A DNA stretch of 33,449 nt, taken from JASLDZ01 sp964242625 (GTDB taxonomy: Bacteria; Pseudomonadota; Alphaproteobacteria; Caulobacterales; Caulobacteraceae). Positions 1 to 8,839 of this stretch are shown here, piece by piece. The stretch is taken from the NCBI GenBank assembly GCA_964242625.1, contig CAXTAO010000030.1, positions 1 to 33,449 of the forward strand, read 5' to 3'. Each line of letters starts with the position of its first letter. Position 1 is the first letter of the stretch. Under the pieces are notes generated by a model that saw only the letters and a list, made by a program, of their open reading frames with translations, had not been told where the DNA came from and did no database searches. The translations under genes and the position numbers were made by a program.

Positions 1-158
1 TCGAACTTGAACTACGGGACGCCCCGCGTCCCGACCCCTCCGGTCAGCCGTCGCGGGCAGGGCGGGTCGAGGGCGAAGAGCCGAAGGCGTCCCTTGACGC
101 GACCGAGCACGGCGGCACAGCGCGAAGCGCCCGCCGCAAGGCGGACAGCCACCCGCCC
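1..158 (-). repeat. Dispersed structured 3'-end repeat, copy A (cut by the window start)
   Basis: This copy is non-coding and, read on the minus strand, begins directly after the helicase stop codon. It matches the copies at 15466-15672, 15769-15921 and 33355-33449. Recognisable parts are hairpin P1 (111-135, GGCGG/CCGCC arms around GCGC-TTC-GCGC), stem P2 (66-73 with 91-98, one mismatch in the sense strand) and terminal hairpin P3 (16-32, seven-base arms GGGACGC/GCGTCCC with a three-base loop). The first six bases are one arm of a further hairpin, P4, whose partner lies outside the window. I see no U-tract after P3, so ordinary rho-independent termination is not shown. A short frame runs across it, but the frame is broken in copy C, so I do not call a protein. 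Confidence 0.85.
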
Positions 159-2978
159 TCACCCCTCGCCCACGAACTCCGCCACCTCCTCCACCGCCTC
201 CACCAACCCCACCCGCCTGAGCTCCACCCCCTCCGGCAGGGCGCTGAACAGGCGCGTCGGCGCGGCCGGGTCGAGCATGACGAAGACGCCGCGGTCGTCG
301 GCGCGGCGGATCAGCCGGCCGAACGCCTGGGCGATGCGCGCGCGGGCCAGGGCGTCGTCATAAAGCCGGCCGCCGAAACGCTCGCGCCGCGCCTTGTGTA
401 GGAGGTCGGGACGCGGCCAGGGCACCCGGTCGAAACACAGGAGGCGGAGCGAGCGGCCCGGCACGTCCACCCCGTCGCGGATGGCGTCGGTGCCGAGAAG
501 GCAGCTGTCCTCCTCCGCGCGGAACACGTCGACCAGCGCCCCCGCCTCCAACGGGTCGACGTGCTGGGCGTAGAGCGGCAGCCCCGCCTCGCCGAGCGGC
601 CCGGCTATGCGGTCGTACACCTGGCGCAGCCGCCGGATGGCCGTGAAGAGCCCAACCGCCCCCCCGCCCGCCGCGCGGAACAGCTCGCGCATGGCCGCCG
701 CCACCTGGCGCGGGTCATCCTTAGCCACGTCGGTGACCACGAGCGCCCGGGCGTTGGCGGCGTAGTCGAAGGGCGAGGCGAGCCGCAGCACGCGCGGGCC
801 GTCGGGCAGGCGCGCCGCCCCCGTGCGCATCTCCGCCAGGGCGAAGGGGTGGTCGTGCCCGGGGTCGGCCAGGGTGGCGGAGGTGACCAACACGCCGTGG
901 GCGGGCTTGAGCACCGCCTCGGCAAGGGGCTCGGTGGGGTCGACATAGTGGCGGCGATAGGCGGCGTCGGCGATGCGGCCGTGCGCCCAGGTGCTCTCGA
1001 ACCAATCGACGAAGTGAGCGTCGCCCTCGGCTTCGGCCAGCTGGCGCAGCATGGCGCGCCAAGCGGGCAGCTGCACCCGCGCGCGGCGCTCCAGACCTCT
1101 CAGCGCACCCTCGATGCGCGCGCGGGCGGCGGTCTCCAGCTCGTCGCTCTCGTCGTCGAGCAGGTCCTCCAGCGCCTTGGCCAATGCGAGGAGCGGACCT
1201 TCGACCGCGGCCAGCGCCGAGGCGGCCGCGGGGGCGGCCGCGCTGACGACCTCCACCGGCGGGCGCACCGCGCACTCCTGCCCGCCCTCGCCGCCCCCGC
1301 GCGCCACGTCGGCGCGGGCGCGCACCTGCTCGAGCACGGCGGCGAGGAAGCCCTCCACCGGGCCGATGGGCGTGGCGGGCATGAGCTCGCCGTCCATGTC
1401 GGGAAGCGGCGCGATGCGGCCGCTCCAGCCCTCGCCGGGCAGGGACGCCGCCGCGCGCACCGCGGCGGTGAGCGCCTCACGCGCGCCGTCGTGGTCGTGC
1501 ACCACGTCGGCCAGCCGCGCCTCCAGCCCGCGGCCGCGGCGGCGGCCCTCGGGTCCGCGCACCCAGCGCCGGAGCTCGGCCGCCTCCAGCCCGGACAGGC
1601 AGGCGGAGAAGGCGCTGTCAGCGGCCTCGAACAGGTGGTGGCCCTCGTCGAACACCACCCGCTTCAGCCGCGCGGTCTCGCCGTCCTGCCGCCGCCGGCC
1701 CTGGTCGAAGGCCGCCTGGCTGAGCACTAGCGCGTGGTTGGCGATCACGAGGTCGGCCCGGCGCGACAGGCGCACCGCCTTCTCGACGAAGCAGGTGCGG
1801 TAGTGGGCGCAGCCGGCGTGCACGCACTCGCCCCGGCGGTCCATCAGGTTGGCGGGCCCGGCCTGGGCCAGCGCGCCCACGCCGAATAGCGTGGGCAGCC
1901 AGGCGGGGAAGTCGCCGCCCGTCATGTCGCCGTCGCGGGTGGCGCGGAGCCAGCGGGCGACCAGCGCCACGCCGACCGCGTCGGCCCCGCCGGTCAGCGC
2001 GCCGCCCGCCAGCTCCTGGTAGTTGAGCAGGCACGCATAGTTCTCGCGCCCCTTGCGCACCACCGCCCGGCGCGCGTGCACCTCGGGGTCGGGGAAGACC
2101 GCGCGGCTCTCCCGCGCGATCTGGCGCTGCAGGGCGCGGGTGTAGGTGGAGACCCACACCGCGCCGCCGTTGCCCTCCGCCCAGAGCGACGCGGGGGCGA
2201 GATAGCCCAGCGTCTTGCCGACGCCCGTGCCCGCTTCGGCCAGGAGGAGGCGCGGCTCGCCCTCGCGCTCGCGCGGCGCAAAGGCGTGGGCGGCCTCGGC
2301 GGCGTAGGCGCTCTGGGCGGGGCGCGCCTCGTCCAGCCCCGAGCGCAGCAGCAGATCGGAGAGCCGCGCCCGCGCGCCCTCGGGGGTGACCGGCGACGAC
2401 CCGGGCTGGCCCTGCGGCGCCTCGTCCTCCCACTCGGGCAGGCGCGCCCACACGTCGAGCCCCGAGCCCCGCGCGCGCTCCACCGGGCCGAGCGCGCGGC
2501 GCACGGCGGGGGCCCACGGCCAGCCCGCGCGGTCCAGCGTCAGCGCCACCTGCACCGCCTCCTCGCGCGAGGGCGTCGGCGCGTCGGCCAGTTCGACCAG
2601 GAGCACGGCGGCGGCCTCGCGCAGGCTCCGCGCCTGCTCGGCCGCGGTGCGGGGCTCCGGCAAGCCCAGCGCGCGCGCCAGCCCCACCGGCGAGGGCGCG
2701 CACGGGCGCGCGGGCCGCACAAAGGCGAAGAGCTCGAGCGCGTCCCACAGGTCGGGCGATCGCGGCGGGGCGGCGAGACCCAGCCGCCGCGCGGTCAGCC
2801 CCGCGTGGGCCACAAGCACCGGCTCGCGCTGAAGCCGCCGTCGCGCCTCGCCAGGCGGGAGGGCGCGGGCGGCCTCGCCGGGCTCGGCCAGACCCGCCGC
2901 GGGGCCGGGCAGCACGACGAGCGCCGCCGGAAGCGCAGGCGCCACGGCCGTGTCGGTCAGGGCGGCGGGCGCATCCAC
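159..2978 (-). CDS. DinG/XPD-family Fe-S ATP-dependent DNA helicase
   Basis: A 939-residue superfamily 2 helicase of the DinG/Rad3/XPD type, expected to unwind DNA 5' to 3' in repair or replication-conflict resolution. Visible motifs are Walker A GTGVGKT (about 250-256), four cysteines that fit the Fe-S cluster (C316, C385, C390, C396), the DEGH box (about 444-447) and motif VI, QAFGRLIRR, near the C terminus. The first 130 residues (VLVAHAGL, then PDLWDALELF) look like the shell of a DEDD 3'-5' exonuclease domain, but I cannot see its catalytic acids, so this is inference. The start is a GTG without a clear Shine-Dalgarno, so the N terminus is uncertain. The gene is followed immediately by repeat copy A. 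Confidence 0.9.
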   Translation of the reverse strand: MDAPAALTDTAVAPALPAALVVLPGPAAGLAEPGEAARALPPGEARRRLQREPVLVAHAGLTARRLGLAAPPRSPDLWDALELFAFVRPARPCAPSPVGLARALGLPEPRTAAEQARSLREAAAVLLVELADAPTPSREEAVQVALTLDRAGWPWAPAVRRALGPVERARGSGLDVWARLPEWEDEAPQGQPGSSPVTPEGARARLSDLLLRSGLDEARPAQSAYAAEAAHAFAPREREGEPRLLLAEAGTGVGKTLGYLAPASLWAEGNGGAVWVSTYTRALQRQIARESRAVFPDPEVHARRAVVRKGRENYACLLNYQELAGGALTGGADAVGVALVARWLRATRDGDMTGGDFPAWLPTLFGVGALAQAGPANLMDRRGECVHAGCAHYRTCFVEKAVRLSRRADLVIANHALVLSQAAFDQGRRRQDGETARLKRVVFDEGHHLFEAADSAFSACLSGLEAAELRRWVRGPEGRRRGRGLEARLADVVHDHDGAREALTAAVRAAASLPGEGWSGRIAPLPDMDGELMPATPIGPVEGFLAAVLEQVRARADVARGGGEGGQECAVRPPVEVVSAAAPAAASALAAVEGPLLALAKALEDLLDDESDELETAARARIEGALRGLERRARVQLPAWRAMLRQLAEAEGDAHFVDWFESTWAHGRIADAAYRRHYVDPTEPLAEAVLKPAHGVLVTSATLADPGHDHPFALAEMRTGAARLPDGPRVLRLASPFDYAANARALVVTDVAKDDPRQVAAAMRELFRAAGGGAVGLFTAIRRLRQVYDRIAGPLGEAGLPLYAQHVDPLEAGALVDVFRAEEDSCLLGTDAIRDGVDVPGRSLRLLCFDRVPWPRPDLLHKARRERFGGRLYDDALARARIAQAFGRLIRRADDRGVFVMLDPAAPTRLFSALPEGVELRRVGLVEAVEEVAEFVGEG

Positions 2979-3024
2979 CCGCGCAAGTTAGGCGTGCGCG
3001 GCTCGAAACGGAACGGGAACGACG

Positions 3025-3567
3025 TTAGCCGCGCGAGGCGTCGGCTGCGGCCTCTTCGCCCGCGGTTAGCCGCGCCCGCGCCGGGCGGCTGGCGAGGAGC
3101 TCCGCAAGCGTCACGGGCGCGTAATGCCATACGTCCACCCCCACGTCGAACTGGCGCGGCAGGGGCGTGAGCCGCCCGTGGCTGTGGCCGTGAAGGTCGA
3201 GGGCGCCCCGGTGCTGGCCGTTCCAGCTGCGGAACGGATAGTGGCAGAGCACGAGCTTCACGCCGTCCAGCTCCAGCTCGGCGTAACCGCCAACGCTGGC
3301 GAAGCCCGCGGCAGGCGACGCAACGTCCAGATTGCCGAGGAGGAGGTGCTTGGTCCCGGCGAGATGGGCCGCGGCCGCCTCGGCCAGGGCGGGGGTGCGC
3401 GCCACGTCGCCCAGGTGCCAGACCTCGTCGTCCGGCCCGACCCGCGCGTTCCAGCGCTCGACCAACGCGGCGTCCATCTCCGCCGTCGAGCCGAACGGAC
3501 GTCCGCCGCGGATGTTGAGCACCCGGTGGTCGCCGAAGTGGGTGTCGGCGGTGAAGAAGACGGTCAC
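3025..3567 (-). CDS. Calcineurin-like metallophosphoesterase
   Basis: About 180 residues. The metal-binding signature of the calcineurin-like phosphoesterase fold is complete: FTADTHFGD at the N terminus (DxH), GNLD (the GNxD motif), CHYPF (histidine ligand) and LHGHSHG (GHxH). Substrate is not predictable; members of this size include phosphodiesterases and nucleotide or protein phosphatases. I chose the GTG at 3567, rather than an in-frame codon 24 nt upstream, because GGAGG sits seven bases before it and its GTGA overlaps the stop of the upstream E1-like gene by 4 nt. The two genes are therefore probably translationally coupled. Confidence 0.88.
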   Translation of the reverse strand: MTVFFTADTHFGDHRVLNIRGGRPFGSTAEMDAALVERWNARVGPDDEVWHLGDVARTPALAEAAAAHLAGTKHLLLGNLDVASPAAGFASVGGYAELELDGVKLVLCHYPFRSWNGQHRGALDLHGHSHGRLTPLPRQFDVGVDVWHYAPVTLAELLASRPARARLTAGEEAAADASRG

Positions 3568-4310
3568 GCACCGCCTCCGCACACGGGGCAATCGGGGTCG
3601 GCGCCCACGCGCACCGTGCGGCTCTCGCCCGCCAGGCCGTCATAGAGGAGGAGGCGGCCGAGGAGCGGCTCGCCCGCGCCGGTGAGAAGCTTCACCGCCT
3701 CGAGCGCCATGAGCGAGCCGATCACCCCAGCCAGCGCGCCGACCACCCCCACCGCGGCGCAGGTCTCGGCCTCGGGCGGAATCTCCGGCACGAGGCAGCG
3801 CCAGCAGGGGCGACCGGCGAACACGCCAACCTGCCCCGTCCAACGGCCGAGCGCGCCGGAGACCAGGGGAACGCCCGCGCGCACGCAGGCGGCGTTGACG
3901 GCGAAGCGGGTGGCGAAATCGTCGGTCCCGTCCAGCACCACGTCGGAGCCCGCGACCAGGGCCTCGGCGTTGGCGTCGACCACCGTCAGCGCGTGCGCCT
4001 CGACCCCCACCTCGGGATTGAGTTCGCGCAGACGCTGGGCGGCGCGGTCCACCTTGGGCGACCCCACGTCGGCGGTGGCGTAGAGCACCTGGCGCTGCAG
4101 GTTGGAGAGCGACACACTGTCCGGGTCGACGAGGCCCAGCGTTCCGACTCCCGCGGCGGCCAGGTACAGGGCGCCGGGCGCGCCCAGCCCGCCCGCGCCG
4201 ACCACGAGCACCCGCGCGCGCTTCAAGCGCTGCTGGCCCGGCCCGCCCAGCTCGCGCAGCACGAGGTGGCGGGCGTAGCGCTCGACCTCCGCCTCGCTGA
4301 ACACCGCCAT
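3564..4310 (-). CDS. ThiF/MoeB/HesA-family E1-like adenylyltransferase
   Basis: 248 residues. The family adenylates the C-terminal glycine of a ubiquitin-like sulfur carrier (ThiS or MoaD) for thiamine or molybdopterin synthesis. Seen here: the nucleotide-binding VVGAGGLGAP loop (about residues 32-41), the DPDSVSLSNLQRQ segment, DGTDDFATRF, two CxxC pairs that would hold structural zinc (CWRC and CPVC) and a likely thiol-transfer cysteine in ETCAAVG. There is no C-terminal rhodanese domain. The ATG at 4310 is preceded by GAGGA; longer upstream translation antisense to hslV is not believable. It cannot be assigned to ThiF or MoeB, because no carrier protein gene is nearby. It is divergent from hslV across 61 bp and overlaps the phosphoesterase gene by 4 nt. 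Confidence 0.88.
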   Translation of the reverse strand: MAVFSEAEVERYARHLVLRELGGPGQQRLKRARVLVVGAGGLGAPGALYLAAAGVGTLGLVDPDSVSLSNLQRQVLYATADVGSPKVDRAAQRLRELNPEVGVEAHALTVVDANAEALVAGSDVVLDGTDDFATRFAVNAACVRAGVPLVSGALGRWTGQVGVFAGRPCWRCLVPEIPPEAETCAAVGVVGALAGVIGSLMALEAVKLLTGAGEPLLGRLLLYDGLAGESRTVRVGADPDCPVCGGGA

Positions 4311-4371
4311 GCGTCCTCGCTCTCGGGGCTCTCGCTTGCGGCCCCGCCCGCCCCGCGCCACATGGCGCGCC

Positions 4372-4925
<554 letters not shown>

Positions 4926-4929
<4 letters not shown>

Positions 4930-5396
4930 CCTACGGCTTCCGCCGCCTGACGCGCGCCGACCTGCCGGTCGCCAACGGCTGGATCGCCGGGCCGGAGGTC
5001 GCCCGCTGGTGGGACGACCCGCTCGAGCCGGCCGACCTCGACGCGCCCGACCACCGGCTATGGATCGTCTCTCTGGGCGACCGGCCCTTCGCCTTCATCC
5101 AGGACTACGATCCCCACGCCGAGCCGGGCCACCCTCTGGCCCACCTGCCGCCCGGGGCGCGCGGGGTGGACCAGTTCATCGGCGAGCCCGCGCTCCTCGG
5201 CCGTGGCCACGGCTCGGCCCTGATCCGCCAGCACGTGGAGCGCCTGTTCGCCGAGGGCGCGCCCGCCGTCGGCGCCGACCCGTACCCCGACAACGCCCGC
5301 GCCATCCGCGCCTACGAAAAGGCGGGCTTCACCGCCGGCGCGCGGTGCGACACGCCCTGGGGCCCCGCCCTCCTGATGACCACGTACCGCCCATGA
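4926..5396 (+). CDS. GNAT acetyltransferase, AAC(6')-like
   Basis: 156 residues of the GNAT fold, close in architecture to aminoglycoside 6'-N-acetyltransferases and siderophore-type acetyltransferases (WWDDP near the N terminus, FIQDYDPHAEPGHPLAH, GVDQFIGE, the acetyl-CoA loop GRGHGSALI, and DPYPDNARAIRAYEKAGF). The family moves an acetyl group from acetyl-CoA to an amine; the substrate is unknown and resistance should not be assumed. It is wedged between hslV and hslU, with GTGA overlap on the left and ATGA on the right, so it is translated as part of the protease operon. The GTG start is fixed by this overlap. Confidence 0.9.
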
Positions 5397-6697
5397 CCGA
5401 CTTCTCCCCCCGCGAGATCGTCTCCGAACTCGACCGCTTCATCGTGGGCCACGCGGAAGCCAAGCGCGCGGTGGCGGTGGCCCTGCGCAACCGCTGGCGG
5501 CGCCGCCGCCTGCCCGCCGACCTGCAGGACGAGGTGACGCCCAAGAACATCCTGATGATCGGCCCCACGGGCGTGGGGAAGACCGAGATCGCGCGGCGCC
5601 TCGCCAAGCTCGCGGGCGCGCCCTTCATCAAGGTGGAGGCGACCAAGTTCACGGAGGTGGGCTATGTCGGCCGCGACGTCGACCAGATCATCCGCGACCT
5701 CGTCGAGGCGGCGCTCCTGATGGTGCGCGACCAGCGCCGCTCGGCGGTACGCGCCAAGGCGGAGGGCGCCGCCGAGGGCCGCATCCTCGACGCCCTGGTC
5801 GGCGCGGGCGCGGGCGCCGCCACGCGCGAGAGCTTCAAGGCCAAGCTCCGCGCCGGCGAGCTCGACGACAAGGAGGTGGAGCTGCAGCTCGCCGACACCG
5901 GCGGCGCGCCCATGATGGACATCCCCGGCCAGCCGGGCGGCGTCGGCATGATCAACCTCTCCGACATGATGTCCAAGGCGTTCGGCCAGGGCCGCACCAA
6001 GGCGGTTCGGATGACGGTGCGCGACGCCTGGGACCCGCTGATCGCCGAGGAGAGCGACAAGCTCCTCGATCAGGACGCGCTGGGGCGCGAGGCGGTGGCG
6101 CTGGCGCAAAACGACGGCATCGTCTTCATCGACGAGATCGATAAGGTCGCCGCCTCCGCCGAGCGGCGCGGGGCGGACGTCAGCCGCGAGGGCGTGCAGC
6201 GCGACCTCCTGCCGCTGATCGAGGGCACGACCGTCTCCACCAAGTACGGGCCAGTGAAGAGCGACCACGTGCTGTTCATCACTTCCGGCGCCTTCCACGT
6301 CGCCAAGCCGTCCGACCTCCTGCCCGAGCTGCAGGGCCGCCTGCCGATCCGGGTGGAGCTGAAGGCCCTGACCCGCGACGACCTGCGCCGCATCCTCACC
6401 GAGCCCGAGGCCAACCTCGTGCGCCAGCAGCAGGCGCTTCTGGCGACGGAGGGCGTCGAGCTCGTCTTCACCCCGGACGCGGTGGAGGCGCTGGCCGACG
6501 CGGCGGTGGAGGTGAACAGCCGCACGGAGAACATCGGCGCGCGCCGGCTGCAGACGGTGATGGAGAAGGTGGTGGAGGAGCTGTCCTTCACCGCCGGCGA
6601 CACGGGCGCGCGGGAGGTCGTAATCGACGGGGCCTACGTCCGCGCGCGGGTGGAGGCGCTGGCGCAAGACGCCGATCTCAGCCGCTTCATCCTGTAG
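5393..6697 (+). CDS. hslU: HslU (ClpY) AAA+ unfoldase of the HslUV protease
   Basis: 434 residues, close to the 443 of E. coli HslU. It is the hexameric ATPase that unfolds substrates and feeds them to HslV in the cytoplasm. Motifs seen: Walker A GPTGVGKT (57-64), the pore loop GYVG (90-93), an inserted I-domain of about 130 residues, Walker B IVFIDEID, the sensor and arginine-finger region around LLPELQGRLPIRVEL, NIGARRLQTVMEK, and a C terminus ending SRFIL that fits the tail docking into HslV. The ATG overlaps the GNAT stop (ATGA). Translation upstream of this ATG in the same frame is a shadow of the acetyltransferase gene. Confidence 0.97.
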   Translation: MTDFSPREIVSELDRFIVGHAEAKRAVAVALRNRWRRRRLPADLQDEVTPKNILMIGPTGVGKTEIARRLAKLAGAPFIKVEATKFTEVGYVGRDVDQIIRDLVEAALLMVRDQRRSAVRAKAEGAAEGRILDALVGAGAGAATRESFKAKLRAGELDDKEVELQLADTGGAPMMDIPGQPGGVGMINLSDMMSKAFGQGRTKAVRMTVRDAWDPLIAEESDKLLDQDALGREAVALAQNDGIVFIDEIDKVAASAERRGADVSREGVQRDLLPLIEGTTVSTKYGPVKSDHVLFITSGAFHVAKPSDLLPELQGRLPIRVELKALTRDDLRRILTEPEANLVRQQQALLATEGVELVFTPDAVEALADAAVEVNSRTENIGARRLQTVMEKVVEELSFTAGDTGAREVVIDGAYVRARVEALAQDADLSRFIL

Positions 6698-6713
6698 CGG
6701 GGCCGCCCCCGAG

Positions 6714-6729
6714 CTTGCGGGCTTGCAAG
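6714..6729 (+). terminator. Weak hairpin after hslU
   Basis: CTTGC and GCAAG arms with a six-base loop, followed by ATTTG. It lies 17 bases past the hslU stop and before the next gene's GTG. The stem is only five base pairs and the T run is three, so this is at best a weak or rho-assisted terminator. Confidence 0.3.
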
Positions 6730-6778
6730 ATTTGCTCCGCGTCCTGATGTTGCATGCGCTGGGAGCGGGCGCTGCGAC

Positions 6779-7399
6779 GTGAGCCACGACACCTTGATCC
6801 ACCGCGCGGCGGCGCCCCTCGTGCGCGTCGCCGCGGCGCTGGGGCTGAGCCCCGACCAGCTCACCGCCTTGCGGCTGGCCACGGGCCTGGGCGCGGCGGC
6901 CCTCTTTGCGGTCGGCCCCGGCGCGGCCACCGCGGCGGGTGCGGGGCTCCTCCTCGCCTCCCTCCTGCTCGACCGGGCGGACGGGGCGCTGGCGCGGCGC
7001 ACGGGGCGGTTCAGCGCGCGCGGGCACCGGCTGGACCTGTGGGCTGACGCCCTGTCCACGGTGGCGGTGTTCCTGGGCCTCGGCTGGGGGCTACGCGTTT
7101 CGATGGGCGCGTGGGGCCCCGCGCTGGGCACGGTCGCGGGCGCGTCGGTCGTCGCCGTCTTCGCCCTGGTCAACGCACGCGGCGGCGGGCCGCGACCGCC
7201 CGGCTACGCCTCGCCTCACCGCACGGTGGTGGTCGACCCGGACGACGCGATGGCGCTCCTGCCCGTGCTGCTCTGGCTTAGGCTGGGCTTGCCTGTGCTG
7301 GTGCTCGCGGCGGTGCTGACCCCTGCGATGGGGGCGTGCCTCCTGTTGGCCGGCGCGCGGCGGGGCGCGCCCGGGCGTCAGGCCGCCTCGCGCCCGTAG
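6779..7399 (+). CDS. CDP-alcohol phosphatidyltransferase family membrane protein
   Basis: 206 residues with several hydrophobic helices. The complete CDP-alcohol phosphotransferase signature DxxDGxxARx8GxxxDxxxD is present, with Asp65, Asp68, Asp86 and Asp90. The family makes phospholipids at the inner membrane by displacing CMP from a CDP-linked lipid or alcohol. Which alcohol is used here (glycerol phosphate, inositol phosphate or other) cannot be read from the sequence. The start is a GTG with GGGAG 13 bases upstream, which is wide spacing, so the N terminus is uncertain. Its 3' end overlaps the convergent methyltransferase gene by 22 nt. Confidence 0.85.
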   Translation: MSHDTLIHRAAAPLVRVAAALGLSPDQLTALRLATGLGAAALFAVGPGAATAAGAGLLLASLLLDRADGALARRTGRFSARGHRLDLWADALSTVAVFLGLGWGLRVSMGAWGPALGTVAGASVVAVFALVNARGGGPRPPGYASPHRTVVVDPDDAMALLPVLLWLRLGLPVLVLAAVLTPAMGACLLLAGARRGAPGRQAASRP

Positions 7400-8262
7400 G
7401 CGGCCGCCGCTTCCAGCCCCAGCATGGCCGCCTTGCGCGGCAGGCCCCAGTGGTAGCCGGTGAGCCGCCCGTCCGACGCCAGCGCCCGATGGCAGGGGAT
7501 CAGCCAGGAGACCGGGTTGGCCCCCACCGCCGCCCCCGTGGCGCGGTAGGCGCCGGGCTTGCCCGCCGCCGCCGCCACCTCGCCGTAGCTCGCGGTGCGG
7601 CCGGGCGGGACGCGCAGGAGCGCGCGCCATACCGCGACATGGAAGGGCGGGCCCATGAGGTGCAGGTCGAGGCGCCCGGGCGCCGCCCCGAAGGCCTGGG
7701 CCGCGACGGGCGCCAGCGCCGCGTCGTCGCGTCGCCAGTCGGCGGCGGGCCAGCGGCGCACGAGGTCGGCCAGCGCCGCCTCGTCTCCACCCTCCACGTC
7801 GGAGAAGCCGAGCGCGCAGAGGCCCCGCGCCGTCCGCGCCAGGAGCGCGCGACCGAAGGGCGAGGGCTGATAGCCGTAAACGATCTCCACCCCCGCCCCG
7901 CGCCGGCGCGCCTCGCCGGGGGTGGCCGCCTCGTGGGCGACGAAGAGGTCGTGCAGGCGCGAGGGGCCGGACAGCCCCGCGTCCCACGCCGCGTCCAGCA
8001 CGGGCGCGCCCCCGCCAAGGCTGCGCCGCGCCTCGGCCAACGCCAGGGCGCCCACGAAGGTCTTGGGGCTCACTCCCGCCCAGCGGGTGAACACGCGCTG
8101 GAAGTGCGCGGGCGAAAGGCCCACGGCGGCGGCGGCCGCGTCCAGCGACGGGCGCTCGCGCCAGCGCTCGGCCAGCCAACCCAGAGCGCGCTCCATGCGG
8201 TGGTAGTCGGCCGAGCGCTCGTCGAGCGTGGGGGAGGGCACGGAGAAGGCGGCGGCGGTCAT
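7378..8262 (-). CDS. AraC-type HTH / O6-methylguanine-DNA methyltransferase fusion (Ada-like)
   Basis: 294 residues. Residues about 25-120 form an AraC-type helix-turn-helix (LDAAAAAVGLSPAHFQRVFTRWAGVSPKTF). Residues about 125-290 are a methylated-DNA-protein cysteine methyltransferase with the active-site PCHR (Cys257) and the preceding PGRTASYGEVA and VGANP segments. The enzyme removes alkyl groups from O6-methylguanine by suicide transfer to its cysteine. The N-terminal zinc and phosphotriester-accepting domain of E. coli Ada is missing, so methyl-phosphotriester sensing in the Ada manner is not expected. This shorter arrangement is common. It is convergent with the phosphatidyltransferase gene and overlaps it by 22 nt. 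Confidence 0.9.
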   Translation of the reverse strand: MTAAAFSVPSPTLDERSADYHRMERALGWLAERWRERPSLDAAAAAVGLSPAHFQRVFTRWAGVSPKTFVGALALAEARRSLGGGAPVLDAAWDAGLSGPSRLHDLFVAHEAATPGEARRRGAGVEIVYGYQPSPFGRALLARTARGLCALGFSDVEGGDEAALADLVRRWPAADWRRDDAALAPVAAQAFGAAPGRLDLHLMGPPFHVAVWRALLRVPPGRTASYGEVAAAAGKPGAYRATGAAVGANPVSWLIPCHRALASDGRLTGYHWGLPRKAAMLGLEAAAAYGREAA

Positions 8263-8314
8263 GGGCTCACGTTAGGCCGGGCCGCGAGAGGGCGCCGCCC
8301 GGATCGTGCGGCCC

Positions 8315-8791
8315 TCACCAGCGCTCGGCGCGAGCGCGGCGCACCGCCTCCTTGAGCTCGCGCCCCAGCGCAGCGCGTGCCGAGGCCCCCAGCGCGGCGC
8401 CGACGGTCGTCGCCCGGCCCGCCGTGCTGAGCCGCACCTCCGGCCCGCGTCGCCGACGATGGACGCCCACGGTGGTGAAGGCGGTGGGGCTCGACCAGAC
8501 CACCGCCGGCGGCCCGGCGACCGCCTCTCGCAGCACGCGCACGCGCTCGGCGTCGACCCGCACGAGCTCGCCGCGCCGCGCGCGGGCGTTGGAGACGCGG
8601 AAGGCGACGAGCACGCCGACCACGTCCAGCCCCAGGAACAACGGCACGGGCCAGGCCCCGATCGCCACCAGCACCGCCATGACCAGGAGGTTGGCCGCCG
8701 CCACGGCCAGGAGGAGGTGCAGGAGCGCCCGCGGCGAGAGCGCGCGGCCGGACGCGATCCGACGGTCCAGGTAGAGGGGGCCCGCGCTCAT
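8315..8791 (-). CDS. DUF2244 family membrane protein
   Basis: 158 residues. After a short N terminus (LYLDRRIASGRALSPRAL) there are two adjacent hydrophobic helices (about 22-58), then a soluble C-terminal part with VWSSPTAFTTVGV and a basic tail. This pattern matches the alphaproteobacterial DUF2244 family, whose function is unknown. It begins at an ATG only 48 bases from the chosen start of nth, in divergent orientation; the same neighbour pair is, as I recall, seen in other alphaproteobacteria. Reading further upstream would run antisense through nth and is rejected. Confidence 0.8.
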   Translation of the reverse strand: MSAGPLYLDRRIASGRALSPRALLHLLLAVAAANLLVMAVLVAIGAWPVPLFLGLDVVGVLVAFRVSNARARRGELVRVDAERVRVLREAVAGPPAVVWSSPTAFTTVGVHRRRRGPEVRLSTAGRATTVGAALGASARAALGRELKEAVRRARAERW

Positions 8792-8839
8792 GCGCCCGAG
8801 CCTATGGACCGGCCGCGCCCCGCGCGCCAGTACGCCCCC

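Noticed and set aside
7..363. Open frame on the plus strand through repeat copy A, with a similar peptide (GTPRVPTPPVSRRGQGG) encoded opposite copy B
   Set aside because: The same frame is broken by an indel in copy C, and in copy A it runs antisense into the helicase gene. The peptide likeness follows from DNA conservation, so no protein is called.
4311..4371. Heat-shock sigma-32 promoter for hslV (CTTG at 4335-4338)
   Set aside because: There is no acceptable -10 element at the correct spacing, and CTTG alone is too common.
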